This document shows, piece by piece, positions 1 to 6,195 of a DNA stretch of 37,858 nt (positions are counted from its first letter, which is position 1; each line of letters opens with the position of its first letter). The position numbers and the translations under genes are program-made. Source of the stretch: JANNHK01 sp034408875 (GTDB lineage: Bacteria > Actinomycetota > Acidimicrobiia > IMCC26256 > PALSA-610); assembly GCA_034408875.1 (NCBI GenBank), contig JAWXCJ010000020.1:1-37858 (forward strand), written 5' to 3'. The notes under the pieces were generated by a model. That model was not told the DNA's origin and ran no database searches. It worked only from the letters and a program-made list of their open reading frames with translations.

Positions 1-58
1 CCCCTCCACTGCACGCCCCCACGATGAGAACGAGGGCAAGGGCGGGCCAGGTACGCAC
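1..58 (-). CDS. Lipoprotein, N-terminal end only (runs off left edge)
   Basis: Reading leftwards from a GTG at 58, the first 19 codons give a basic start (V-R-T-W), a hydrophobic stretch (ALALVLIV) and a lipobox-like GAC followed by S-G-G. That is the layout of a bacterial lipoprotein signal peptide with the lipid-anchored cysteine at residue 16. A TAGCGT hexamer lies 8 nt upstream of the GTG on the same strand, which fits the leaderless start pattern seen elsewhere in this window. The rest of the protein is outside the window, so no function can be given. It diverges from the tRNA genes. Confidence 0.55.
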   Translation of the reverse strand, partial: MRTWPALALVLIVGACSGG

Positions 59-66
59 GGCCGATC

Positions 67-72
67 ACGCTA
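67..72 (-). promoter_or_regulatory. -10 hexamer for the left-edge lipoprotein
   Basis: TAGCGT on the minus strand, 8 nt from the GTG start at 58. The spacing puts the transcript start at or next to the start codon, so the mRNA is predicted to be leaderless. Prediction from pattern only. Confidence 0.45.
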
Positions 73-109
73 GTGAAATCTCGCCTGAACTCGGCCGCGC
101 TCCCACTGG

Positions 110-115
110 TACGCT
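110..115 (+). promoter_or_regulatory. Probable -10 element of the tRNA operon
   Basis: TACGCT on the plus strand, 22 nt before the first base of tRNA-Glu. It matches the TANNNT form used at other starts here. The three tRNAs that follow have gaps of only 28 and 10 nt, so one promoter probably serves all three. Confidence 0.4.
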
Positions 116-137
116 GTCGTCCCTCCGGTGGAGATGA

Positions 138-210
138 GCCCCCATCGTCTAGCGGCCTAGGACGCCGCCCTTTCACGGCGGTAACAGGGGTTCGAATCCC
201 CTTGGGGGTG
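138..210 (+). tRNA. tRNA-Glu (anticodon TTC)
   Basis: A 73-nt cloverleaf. The acceptor stem GCCCCCA (138-144) pairs with TGGGGGT (203-209), with a G-U at the first pair. The anticodon stem CCGCC (165-169) pairs with GGCGG (177-181) around a seven-base loop whose positions 34-36 are TTC (172-174). The T-loop carries TTCGAAT. The discriminator is G210 and a full CCA end is not encoded (CAA follows). Confidence 0.95.
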
Positions 211-238
211 CAAACCCGTCTACGCGAGTTCAAGTTCT

Positions 239-313
239 GGTCCTGTGGTGCAGCTTGGAGTGCACGCCGCCCTGTCAAGGCGGAGGTCGCGGGTTCAAAT
301 CCCGTCAGGACCG
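239..313 (+). tRNA. tRNA-Asp (anticodon GTC)
   Basis: A 75-nt cloverleaf. The acceptor stem GGTCCTG (239-245) pairs perfectly with CAGGACC (306-312), followed by discriminator G313. The anticodon stem CCGCC/GGCGG holds loop CTGTCAA, giving GTC at 274-276. The D-stem is GTGC/GCAC and the T-loop is TTCAAAT. CCA is not encoded. It lies 28 nt after tRNA-Glu and is probably co-transcribed with it. Confidence 0.95.
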
Positions 314-323
314 CTCATCTTCC

Positions 324-396
324 GGCCGGGTAGCTCAGTTGGCAGAGCGCGCGCCTGAAAAGCGCGAGGTCACCGGATCGACGCCGGTCCCGGCCA
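324..396 (+). tRNA. tRNA-Phe (anticodon GAA)
   Basis: A 73-nt cloverleaf. The acceptor stem GGCCGGG (324-330) pairs with CCCGGCC (389-395) and the discriminator is A396. The anticodon stem CGCGC (350-354) pairs with GCGCG (362-366) around loop CTGAAAA, so the anticodon is GAA at 357-359. The D-arm begins TAGCTCAGTTGG. It is the last tRNA of the Glu-Asp-Phe set and sits 10 nt after tRNA-Asp. Confidence 0.95.
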
Positions 397-406
397 CAGA
401 AAAGCA

Positions 407-437
407 ACGACCCCGGGCCTTTGGGGCCCGGGGTCGT
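407..437 (+). terminator. Strong hairpin ending the tRNA operon
   Basis: A perfect 13-bp inverted repeat: arms 407-419 (ACGACCCCGGGCC) and 425-437, with loop TTTGG. It starts 11 nt after tRNA-Phe. No T-run follows, so it would be a GC-rich terminator without a U-tract, common in high-GC actinobacteria, or a 3' end stabiliser for tRNA processing. Confidence 0.7.
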
Positions 438-540
438 GTCGCGTTCGAGGCACTTACTCGGGCGTCGGGTTCCCGGATGGCGGTCCGGGTACCGATTCCC
501 GTGTTGGGCGGTTCAGTGCCGCGTTCGCGACACCGGGAAA

Positions 541-738
541 TCACATGTGATCGCTGTCCTCTGTCTGCTCGAGGAACTGGCGAATCTCACTGGCCCGAAA
601 TCGGCGGTGGCCGCCGAGAGTCCGGATCGCCGAGATTTTTCCGGCGCGAGCCCAGCGGGTGACCGTCTTGGGGTTCACGCGGAACATCGCCGCGACTTCG
701 GAGGGCGTGAGTAGGGCGTCGTCGTCGTGGGGTTGCAT
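541..738 (-). CDS. bldC: BldC-like MerR-type DNA-binding protein
   Basis: A 65-residue protein made almost entirely of a winged helix-turn-helix of the MerR/excisionase type. It contains LLTPSEVAAMFRV, then KTVTRWARAGKI, then IRTLGGHRRF, the same order and wording as Streptomyces BldC, a small regulator that binds DNA as head-to-tail oligomers and controls development. I chose the ATG at 738 because AAGGTGG lies 5 nt upstream; a GTG at 747 would add three residues (V-E-R). The C-terminus is acidic (EQTEDSDH). It diverges from a parA-like gene across a 437-bp intergenic region, where it could act. Family membership is very likely; its targets here are unknown. Confidence 0.88.
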   Translation of the reverse strand: MQPHDDDALLTPSEVAAMFRVNPKTVTRWARAGKISAIRTLGGHRRFRASEIRQFLEQTEDSDHM

Positions 739-998
739 GCGTTCCACCTTGCTAGTCCGTGTCAGGCTTTGTTCGAACCGGCCATGGTTATCCCCCGCCG
801 GTCCGATTGAGCTGGGAAGTCCGGTCCGTAACCCACAGTCCGGTACCGCATACCTCGCAACCTGTGCCCCAGTCCGGGTGCTGGCAGGATACGGTAATCC
901 GTCCTGTTTTTCCAGACCGGGCGGTTGGTTGGGATGGCGGTTCCGACCAGTGTTGGGCGGCCGGTGGGCTACGGCTTGCTAGCCCCTATGTTGCTTGA

Positions 999-1022
999 TG
1001 TCAGGCTTGTCAGGTCTTGTCC
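999..1022 (+). repeat. TGTCAGG direct repeats
   Basis: TGTCAGG at 999-1005 and 1008-1014, then the related TGTCCCG at 1018-1024, spaced 9-10 bp, about one helical turn. TGTCAGGCTT also occurs at 760-769 near the bldC start, so the motif flanks the intergenic region on both sides. It may be an operator array. Confidence 0.4.
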
Positions 1023-1046
1023 CGTGCGCAGTTACCCCCAACAATC

Positions 1047-1082
1047 TGCATGTTGGCGTACATGTCGGCCTACATGTTGTAT
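1047..1082 (+). repeat. Three tandem 12-bp imperfect repeats upstream of parA
   Basis: Three adjoining 12-mers: TGCATGTTGGCG (1047-1058), TACATGTCGGCC (1059-1070) and TACATGTTGTAT (1071-1082). Each carries the core CATGTYG in the same register. The array lies 93 bp before the parA start and resembles an iteron or partition-site arrangement. Function is inferred only from repeat structure and position. Confidence 0.55.
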
Positions 1083-1175
1083 TCCCGAGGATAACTACAC
1101 ATAAAGTACACAATCGTACGCGATTGGTCAACGGGCTAGCGCGAGACGGGCGGGCCCGTCACACTTCGCCGATCC

Positions 1176-1985
1176 ATGGCTGCGACGACACTGGCGATCG
1201 CCAACCAGAAGGGCGGGGTCGCAAAGACGACCTCGACCCAGACCCTCGGGCTGGCGCTCGCCGACCGGGGCCGGCGGGTACTGCTGGTCGACCTCGACCC
1301 CCAGGGCTGCCTGACGTTCGCGCTCGGACTCGACCCGGAGGCGTGCGATCCGACCCTCCACGACGTGATGCTCGGTCGGGTGAAGGCGGCCGATGCCGTC
1401 TACCCGCTCGACCGCCTCGACCTCGTGCCGACGAACATCGAACTGGCCGGTTCCGAGGTGCAGCTCATGGCGCGGACCGGGCGCGAGCACGTGCTGGCTC
1501 GGGCACTGCACCCGATACGCGCGAACTACGACGTCATCCTGATCGACTGCCCGCCGTCGCTGGGGGTCCTGACCGTCAACGGCCTCACCGCCGCCGACGA
1601 GGTACTGATCCCGCTGCAGTGCGAGACCCTCTCGCATCGCGGCGTGGCGCAACTGCTCGACACCATCGACGACGTGCGCGAGTTCACCAACCCGCGGCTG
1701 CGGGTGCGGGGGGTCATCGCGACGATGTACGACCCGCGCGTGAAGCACGCGCGCGACGTGCTCGGCGATATCCGCACGCGGTTCGGCCTCGAGATCCTCG
1801 AACCGCCGGTACCGCGCACGATCCGCTTCGCCGAAGCGCCCGGCCAGGGTGTGTCGATTCTCGAACACGCGCCCGCCTCGGCCGGAGCCCAGGCGTACCG
1901 CGCGCTCGCGGAGCAACTCTGTGCGGACGCACCGGAGGCCCGCCCGCCGGAGGCCGCAAGTCCGGGAGCGAAGGGAGCCATGTAG
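1176..1985 (+). CDS. ParA-family ATPase (orphan)
   Basis: 269 residues. The deviant Walker A motif KGGVAKTTS sits near residue 12, VLLVDLDPQG (Walker A') follows around residue 33, and the Walker B strand reads DVILIDCPPSLG. These define the ParA/Soj ATPases, which dimerise with ATP, bind DNA non-specifically and position plasmids, chromosomes or protein complexes. There is no N-terminal HTH, so it is the short chromosomal type. No ParB gene is adjacent; the next gene, 2 bp downstream, encodes a small zinc ribbon. The C-terminal 15 residues (from about APEARPPE) are low complexity. I see no clear Shine-Dalgarno before the ATG. It could be the main chromosome ParA, but the missing ParB argues for another cargo. 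Confidence 0.9.
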   Translation: MAATTLAIANQKGGVAKTTSTQTLGLALADRGRRVLLVDLDPQGCLTFALGLDPEACDPTLHDVMLGRVKAADAVYPLDRLDLVPTNIELAGSEVQLMARTGREHVLARALHPIRANYDVILIDCPPSLGVLTVNGLTAADEVLIPLQCETLSHRGVAQLLDTIDDVREFTNPRLRVRGVIATMYDPRVKHARDVLGDIRTRFGLEILEPPVPRTIRFAEAPGQGVSILEHAPASAGAQAYRALAEQLCADAPEARPPEAASPGAKGAM

Positions 1986-1987
1986 CT

Positions 1988-2257
1988 ATGACGTTTCGCG
2001 ACGTCGGCCGGCGCGACCATCCGCGCGATCCCGAAGGCAAAGCCGCACTGTTCTCGGCGGCGGCGCGCCCGCGGCCCGGAACGGTCATCGTGCAGTGCTC
2101 CGACTGCGGCGTTTCGAGTGAGCTGAGCTACACGGAGTTTGTCGGTGCGAATCTGCCGATCGGCATGTGGTTCCCGCCTATCGGTGTGCGCTTCAACCGC
2201 CGGATGACGTGCCCGGAGTGTCGGCAGTGGACGTGGATGCGGGCCCGCTGGCGGTGA
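1988..2257 (+). CDS. Small zinc-ribbon protein coupled to parA
   Basis: 89 residues beginning 2 bp after the parA stop, with AAGGGAG upstream as ribosome-binding site. Cysteine pairs CSDC (37/40) and CPEC (75/78) form a four-cysteine zinc-ribbon set, separated by a hydrophobic, tryptophan- and proline-containing segment (PIGMWFPPIGV). An N-terminal EGKAALFSA stretch precedes it, and the C-terminus is rich in W and R. From memory this combination looks like a conserved uncharacterised actinobacterial family, but I cannot verify that here. No enzymatic motif is visible. Its tight linkage makes it a candidate partner or regulator of the ParA ATPase. The last 65 bp overlap the 3' end of a convergent lipoprotein gene. 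Confidence 0.8.
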   Translation: MTFRDVGRRDHPRDPEGKAALFSAAARPRPGTVIVQCSDCGVSSELSYTEFVGANLPIGMWFPPIGVRFNRRMTCPECRQWTWMRARWR

Positions 2258-3146
2258 CCCGCCACACCGGAGCATTCACACCTTCGCTGATGGTGACGTA
2301 GCCGTCGTCGAGGAGCGCGATCGCCTCGCCCTGGGTCTCGACCGGCGCCGGCGCCTCGCACGGTTCGCGGGCAAGCGCGTCGGCGAGCGACCCGCCCCCG
2401 GCCGCGTCGCGGTCCCACACGAAGATCTTTCCGTACGTACGCAGCACGATCGTGTCGCCGCCGGTCGAGATGTCACCGGCCGTGACCAGCTGACCGACGC
2501 CCAAGTCAAGTGTCGTCAGCAGTTCGAGCGGGCCCGACGTGTCGAGCGGCAGCGCGTACACACCGGAGTTGCCGGCCAACTCCTTCGTGACGATGACGAG
2601 TTGGCCGCCGGCCTCGTCGACCATCAGTGCTTCGGCGTCGTGCGGGCCGTCGGGGTAGGTGAGGTCGAAGATCTGGACCGACGGATCCGCATCGAGTGGT
2701 TCCGCGACGCGGTACACGACCACGTTCGGGCGCGCCTTGAGGTTGTCGCCGATGTCGCCCACGTACAGCGCGTCACCGGTCGCGGTCATGTCCTCCCAGT
2801 CGAACGCCTCGGCGCCCGCGACCTCCAGCGTGCGCAGGTCGGCACCGTCGGGCCCGATCGCGAACACGCGCGCGCGGTCGCCCGAGTCGTTGTGCGCCCA
2901 CAACGTTCCGTCGCCACCCTCGGCCAACCCCGACAGTTCGATGAGTTCCGGGTTCTGCAACGTTCCGGCCTGCACCGGGTCGGGGGCCTCGCACAGGCGG
3001 AGCGCGAGCGGGGGAGTCGTCGTGGTCGTCGTCGGCGCGACGGTTGTCTCCGTCGATTCGGCCGCGTCGTTGTCGTCGTCGTCGCCACCGCCGCACGCGG
3101 CGGCGAGCACGAACGCCAACGCGGGGGCGACGGTTCGAGCGTTCAC
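2193..3146 (-). CDS. Secreted lipoprotein with beta-propeller-like repeats
   Basis: 317 residues from a GTG that overlaps the purM stop as GTGA. The first 18 residues form a signal peptide ending LAAAC (cysteine 18 lipidated), followed by an acidic and then Thr-rich linker (ESTETTVAPTTTTTT), typical of actinobacterial surface lipoproteins. The body has repeating strands such as GDGTLWAHNDSGD, DWEDMTATGDALYVGD and DTIVLRTYGKIFVWD, which read as propeller blades. I recognise no catalytic motif. It would sit on the outer face of the membrane. Being translationally coupled to purM is odd for an exported protein and may only reflect gene packing. Its 3' end overlaps the zinc-ribbon gene by 65 bp. 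Confidence 0.8.
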   Translation of the reverse strand: MNARTVAPALAFVLAAACGGGDDDDNDAAESTETTVAPTTTTTTPPLALRLCEAPDPVQAGTLQNPELIELSGLAEGGDGTLWAHNDSGDRARVFAIGPDGADLRTLEVAGAEAFDWEDMTATGDALYVGDIGDNLKARPNVVVYRVAEPLDADPSVQIFDLTYPDGPHDAEALMVDEAGGQLVIVTKELAGNSGVYALPLDTSGPLELLTTLDLGVGQLVTAGDISTGGDTIVLRTYGKIFVWDRDAAGGGSLADALAREPCEAPAPVETQGEAIALLDDGYVTISEGVNAPVWRVTASGPASTSTADTPGTSSGG

Positions 3147-4189
3147 CGCGTCACGGTGACGCGGCCGTGGCCGTCGACGATCTCGCCGACGAGCCACGCG
3201 TCGTGGCCCGCGGCGCGCACCGTGTCGACGGCGGTGAGTGCGTGTTCGGGCGGCACGACCGCGAGCATGCCGAGGCCGAGGTTGAACACACTTGCCATCT
3301 CGTCGTCGGTGACGTCGCCGGCGTGTTGGATCTCCGAGAAGATGCGCGGCTCGTTCCATGTGCCGCGGTTGACGACGCCGTCGCACCCGTCCGGAAGCAC
3401 CCGGTTGAGGTTGCCGGGGATGCCGCCGCCGGTCACGTGCGCGAACGCGCGCACGGGCACCTCGTCGACGAGCTTCAGCATCGCGGGCGCGTAGATCTCG
3501 CTCGGGACGAGCAGTTCGGCTCCGAGGCTGTGGTGCGCACCGTCCCATGCCGGCTCGTCGAGCGAACGGCCGGCGCGGTCGAGCAGCGCGGCCCGCGCGA
3601 GTGAGTAGCCGTTGCACCGAAGCCCCGGGCTCGCGAAGCCGACGACGCGGTCGCCGGTGCGCACCTTCTGGGGGAGCACCTTTGACCGTTCGACGACACC
3701 GACCGCGAACCCGACAAGGTCGAACTCGCCCGGTTCCATGACGCCGGGGTGTTCCGACATCTCGCCGCCGAGCAGCGCGCACCGGGCCCGGCGGCAGCCC
3801 TCGGCAACGCCACCGACCAGTTCGTCGAGTTCCTCGGGGACAAGCGCGCCGATGGAGATGTAGTCGAGAAAGAACAACGGTTCCGCGCCCTGGGCCGCGA
3901 TGTCGTCGACGGACATCGCCACGCAGTCGATGCCGATCGTGTCGCGCTTGTCGGCCAGGCGGGCGATGAGCGACTTGGTGCCGACGCCGTCGGTCGACGA
4001 GACGAGCAACGGGTCGCGGTAGCGCTTCCAGTCGACGGCGAACAGCCCGCCGAACCCGCCGATGTCGCCGACCACCTCGGGACGGAACGTCGACCGGACG
4101 TGGTCCTTGATGAGCTCGACCGCCTTCTCGCCGGCCGCGATGTCGACGCCGGCTCCGGCGTACGTGAGCCGTTCCTGTTTGTCGTTCAC
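3143..4189 (-). CDS. purM: Phosphoribosylformylglycinamidine cyclo-ligase (AIR synthetase)
   Basis: 348 residues. It converts formylglycinamidine ribonucleotide and ATP to aminoimidazole ribonucleotide, the fifth step of purine synthesis in the cytoplasm. The N-terminal LTYAGAGVDI, the DGVGTKS loop around residue 65, the DCVAMSVDDI segment, GGEMSEHPG and the HVTGGGIPGN motif are all hallmarks of PurM, and the length is standard for the family. The start is a GTG overlapping the purF stop (GTGA, 4186-4189); downstream, its own stop overlaps the lipoprotein start in the same way. It is therefore the middle of a coupled purF-purM-lipoprotein unit. Confidence 0.97.
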   Translation of the reverse strand: MNDKQERLTYAGAGVDIAAGEKAVELIKDHVRSTFRPEVVGDIGGFGGLFAVDWKRYRDPLLVSSTDGVGTKSLIARLADKRDTIGIDCVAMSVDDIAAQGAEPLFFLDYISIGALVPEELDELVGGVAEGCRRARCALLGGEMSEHPGVMEPGEFDLVGFAVGVVERSKVLPQKVRTGDRVVGFASPGLRCNGYSLARAALLDRAGRSLDEPAWDGAHHSLGAELLVPSEIYAPAMLKLVDEVPVRAFAHVTGGGIPGNLNRVLPDGCDGVVNRGTWNEPRIFSEIQHAGDVTDDEMASVFNLGLGMLAVVPPEHALTAVDTVRAAGHDAWLVGEIVDGHGRVTVTR

Positions 4190-5649
4190 GCGCGGTCGAT
4201 GATGCCGCGTACGTGGAGCGTGCGGTTCTCGACTTCGAGCGCGTGTTTGGTGTCGTGGTCGGGAACGTCGGTGGGGTACTCGCCGGTGAAACACGCCGTG
4301 CAGAACGACTCGCGCGGTGAGCCGGTCGCAGTCACGAGATGGTCGATATCGAGGTACGCGAGCGAGTCGACGCCGAGGTAGTCGGAGATCTCGCCGACCG
4401 ACATGTCGGCCGCGAGCAGATCGGAACGCTTGCCGGTGTCGAGCCCGTAGAAGCACGGCCAGCGGTACGGCGGCGACGACACGCGGAAGTGCACCTCGGT
4501 CGCGCCGGCTTCGCGGAGCATCGAGATGATCTGGCGAGTCGTCGTGCCCCGCACGATCGAGTCTTCGACGACAACCAGGCGCTTGCCGCGTATGTTCTCG
4601 CGCAACGGGTTCAACTTCACCCGCACACCGGAGCCGCGTTGCGCCTGCACGGGCTGGATGAACGTGCGACCGACGTAGCGGTTCTTCACGAACCCGTCGC
4701 CGTACGGGATCCCCGACGCGCGCGCGTACCCCTGCGCGGCGGGCACGCCGGACTCGGGGACCGGCATCACCATGTCGGCCACGGCCGGCGACTGCTTGGC
4801 GAGCTCCTCGCCCATGCGCTGCCGGGCCGCGTGCACACCCTGGCCGTACAGGTGGGTGTCGGGCCGCGCGATGTACACGAACTCGAAGATGCACAACTTC
4901 GGCGTCGGGTCGGCGTAGCGAATCGACCGCACGCCACTCGCGTCGATCGCGACCAGTTCACCCGGCTCGACGTCGCGCACGAAGTGTGCGCCGACGATGT
5001 CGAGCGCGGCAGTCTCGCTCGCGATGACCCAACCACCGTCGGTGCGGCCGAGCACCAGCGGGCGGAACCCGTGGCGGTCGCGCACGCCGAACACGTGCGC
5101 CTCGTCCATCAGCACGAGCGAGAACGCACCTTCGAGTTTCGGCAATACGCTCTGGAGTGCGTGTTCGAGGTCACGCCCGTCGGAACGCAACTGCACGTCG
5201 AACTCGCGCGCGAGCATCTCGCCGATGAGTTCGCTGTCGGAGGTGAGCACGCCCGGCAACATCCCGAGGTCGTCGGAGAGCGCCTGCGTGTTCGTCAGGT
5301 TGCCGTTGTGCCCGAGCGCGAAGCCGCACTCCGCGACCGAGCGGTACACCGGCTGCGCGTTGCGCCAGTTGCTCGACCCGGTCGTGGAGTAGCGCACATG
5401 CCCGATCGCAAGGTGCCCTTCGAGCGGCGCGAGCTTGCGCTCGTCGAACACCTGGGTGACGAGACCCATGTCCTTGACGACGGTGATCGTGTCGCCGTCG
5501 CTCACCGCGATACCGGCCGACTCCTGGCCGCGGTGCTGCAGTGCGTACAACCCGAGGAACGTCTCGTGCGCCACACCCTGGTTGGGTGCGTAGATACCGA
5601 AGACGCCGCACGCGTCGCGAGGGCCCGAGTACTCGTCCAAGGCGACCAT
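4186..5649 (-). CDS. purF: Amidophosphoribosyltransferase
   Basis: 487 residues. It catalyses the committed step, PRPP plus glutamine to phosphoribosylamine. The start at 5649 places the catalytic cysteine at residue 14 (DACGVFGIY), so a 13-residue propeptide would be cleaved to expose it, as in the Bacillus-type enzyme. The glutaminase domain continues through LYALQHRGQESAGI and LGHNGNLTN; the PRPP-binding loop is VVVEDSIVRGTTTRQ. Cysteines in CIFEFVY and SFCTACF correspond to the Fe-S ligands of the Bacillus-type form. It diverges from cysC across 33 bp and leads the purF-purM-lipoprotein unit. Confidence 0.97.
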   Translation of the reverse strand: MVALDEYSGPRDACGVFGIYAPNQGVAHETFLGLYALQHRGQESAGIAVSDGDTITVVKDMGLVTQVFDERKLAPLEGHLAIGHVRYSTTGSSNWRNAQPVYRSVAECGFALGHNGNLTNTQALSDDLGMLPGVLTSDSELIGEMLAREFDVQLRSDGRDLEHALQSVLPKLEGAFSLVLMDEAHVFGVRDRHGFRPLVLGRTDGGWVIASETAALDIVGAHFVRDVEPGELVAIDASGVRSIRYADPTPKLCIFEFVYIARPDTHLYGQGVHAARQRMGEELAKQSPAVADMVMPVPESGVPAAQGYARASGIPYGDGFVKNRYVGRTFIQPVQAQRGSGVRVKLNPLRENIRGKRLVVVEDSIVRGTTTRQIISMLREAGATEVHFRVSSPPYRWPCFYGLDTGKRSDLLAADMSVGEISDYLGVDSLAYLDIDHLVTATGSPRESFCTACFTGEYPTDVPDHDTKHALEVENRTLHVRGIIDRA

Positions 5650-5682
5650 TATCGCAGGCGCGTGTCCTAGCCTGCCGACCGG
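5650..5682. promoter_or_regulatory. Overlapping divergent promoters, purF / cysC
   Basis: Only 33 bp separate two divergent starts. TAGCCT (5668-5673, plus) lies 9 nt before the cysC ATG and would give a leaderless mRNA. On the minus strand a TAGGAC hexamer in the same place could serve purF. The shared core means the two promoters probably compete. Confidence 0.5.
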
Positions 5683-6195
5683 ATGGACGGTTTCTGCCTC
5701 TGGTTCACAGGACTTTCCGGCGCGGGAAAGAGCACGATCGCGAACATCGTGGTCGCCGAGCTCCGCGAGCGCGGCACCCGGGTCGAGCTCCTCGACGGCG
5801 ACGAGGTGCGCGAGCACCTCTCGAAGGGCCTCGGGTTCTCCAAGGAGGACCGCGACACCAACGTCCGCCGCATCGGATTCGTCGCCGGCCTGCTGGCCCG
5901 CAACGGGGTCGTCGCGGTGACCGCCGCGATCTCGCCGTACCGGGCCGTTCGCGACGAGATCCGGGAATGGATCGACGACTTCGTCGAGATCCACGTCGCC
6001 ACCTCGCTCGAAGACTGCGAAGCCCGCGACGTGAAAGGCCTCTACGCCAAAGCGCGCGCCGGCGAAATCCCCGAGTTCACCGGAGTGACCGACCCGTACG
6101 AACCCCCGGAGAACCCCGAGCTGGTGATCGAAACCGCAGGCAAGTCGCCCGAAGAATCAGCCGCCGAAATCCTCACGTTCCTCGGGCGTCGATAG
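5683..6195 (+). CDS. cysC: Adenylylsulfate kinase
   Basis: 170 residues, the normal size for stand-alone APS kinase. It phosphorylates adenosine 5'-phosphosulfate to PAPS for sulfation or sulfate assimilation. The P-loop is GLSGAGKST (residues 10-18). [11 protein letters not shown], the APS-binding [18 protein letters not shown] segment, the ISPYR motif with its conserved serine, and the late [11 protein letters not shown] motif all match CysC. No cysD or cysN (ATP sulfurylase) is nearby. It stands alone on the plus strand inside the minus-strand pur block. Its last 39 bp overlap the 3' end of the convergent purL gene. Confidence 0.96.
   Translation: MDGFCLWFTGLSGAGKSTIANIVVAELRERGTRVELLDGDEVREHLSKGLGFSKEDRDTNVRRIGFVAGLLARNGVVAVTAAISPYRAVRDEIREWIDDFVEIHVATSLEDCEARDVKGLYAKARAGEIPEFTGVTDPYEPPENPELVIETAGKSPEESAAEILTFLGRR

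Larger units (their letters stand above)
739..1175. promoter_or_regulatory. Long repeat-rich intergenic region between bldC and parA
   Basis: This 437-bp divergent spacer is by far the longest gene-free stretch in the window, and I find no credible gene in it. It is locally less GC-rich (about 1080-1115) and dense in short repeats: TGTCAGG at 760, 999 and 1008; AGTCCGG at 818, 837 and 871; the dyad CCAACA-N7-TGTTGG (1038-1056); GGCTA-N8-TAGCC (967-984); GTAC-N6-GTAC (1106-1119); and three tandem 12-mers at 1047-1082. TAAAGT (1102-1107) is a possible -10 for parA. The layout suggests multi-site protein binding, perhaps by BldC or ParA-linked proteins. Confidence 0.5.

Noticed and set aside
138..396. 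tRNA genes as an integration site of a mobile element
   Set aside because: No integrase, no repeated tRNA 3' end nearby and no change to accessory gene content downstream.
438..540. A further tRNA or small RNA between the hairpin and bldC
   Set aside because: I could not fold a cloverleaf, and the short inverted repeat GTGTCGCG/CGCGACAC is too far apart to mean much.
1047..1082. Plasmid replication iterons
   Set aside because: No replication initiator gene is present, and the surroundings (tRNAs, pur genes, dnaK) are core chromosome. I keep it as a repeat only.
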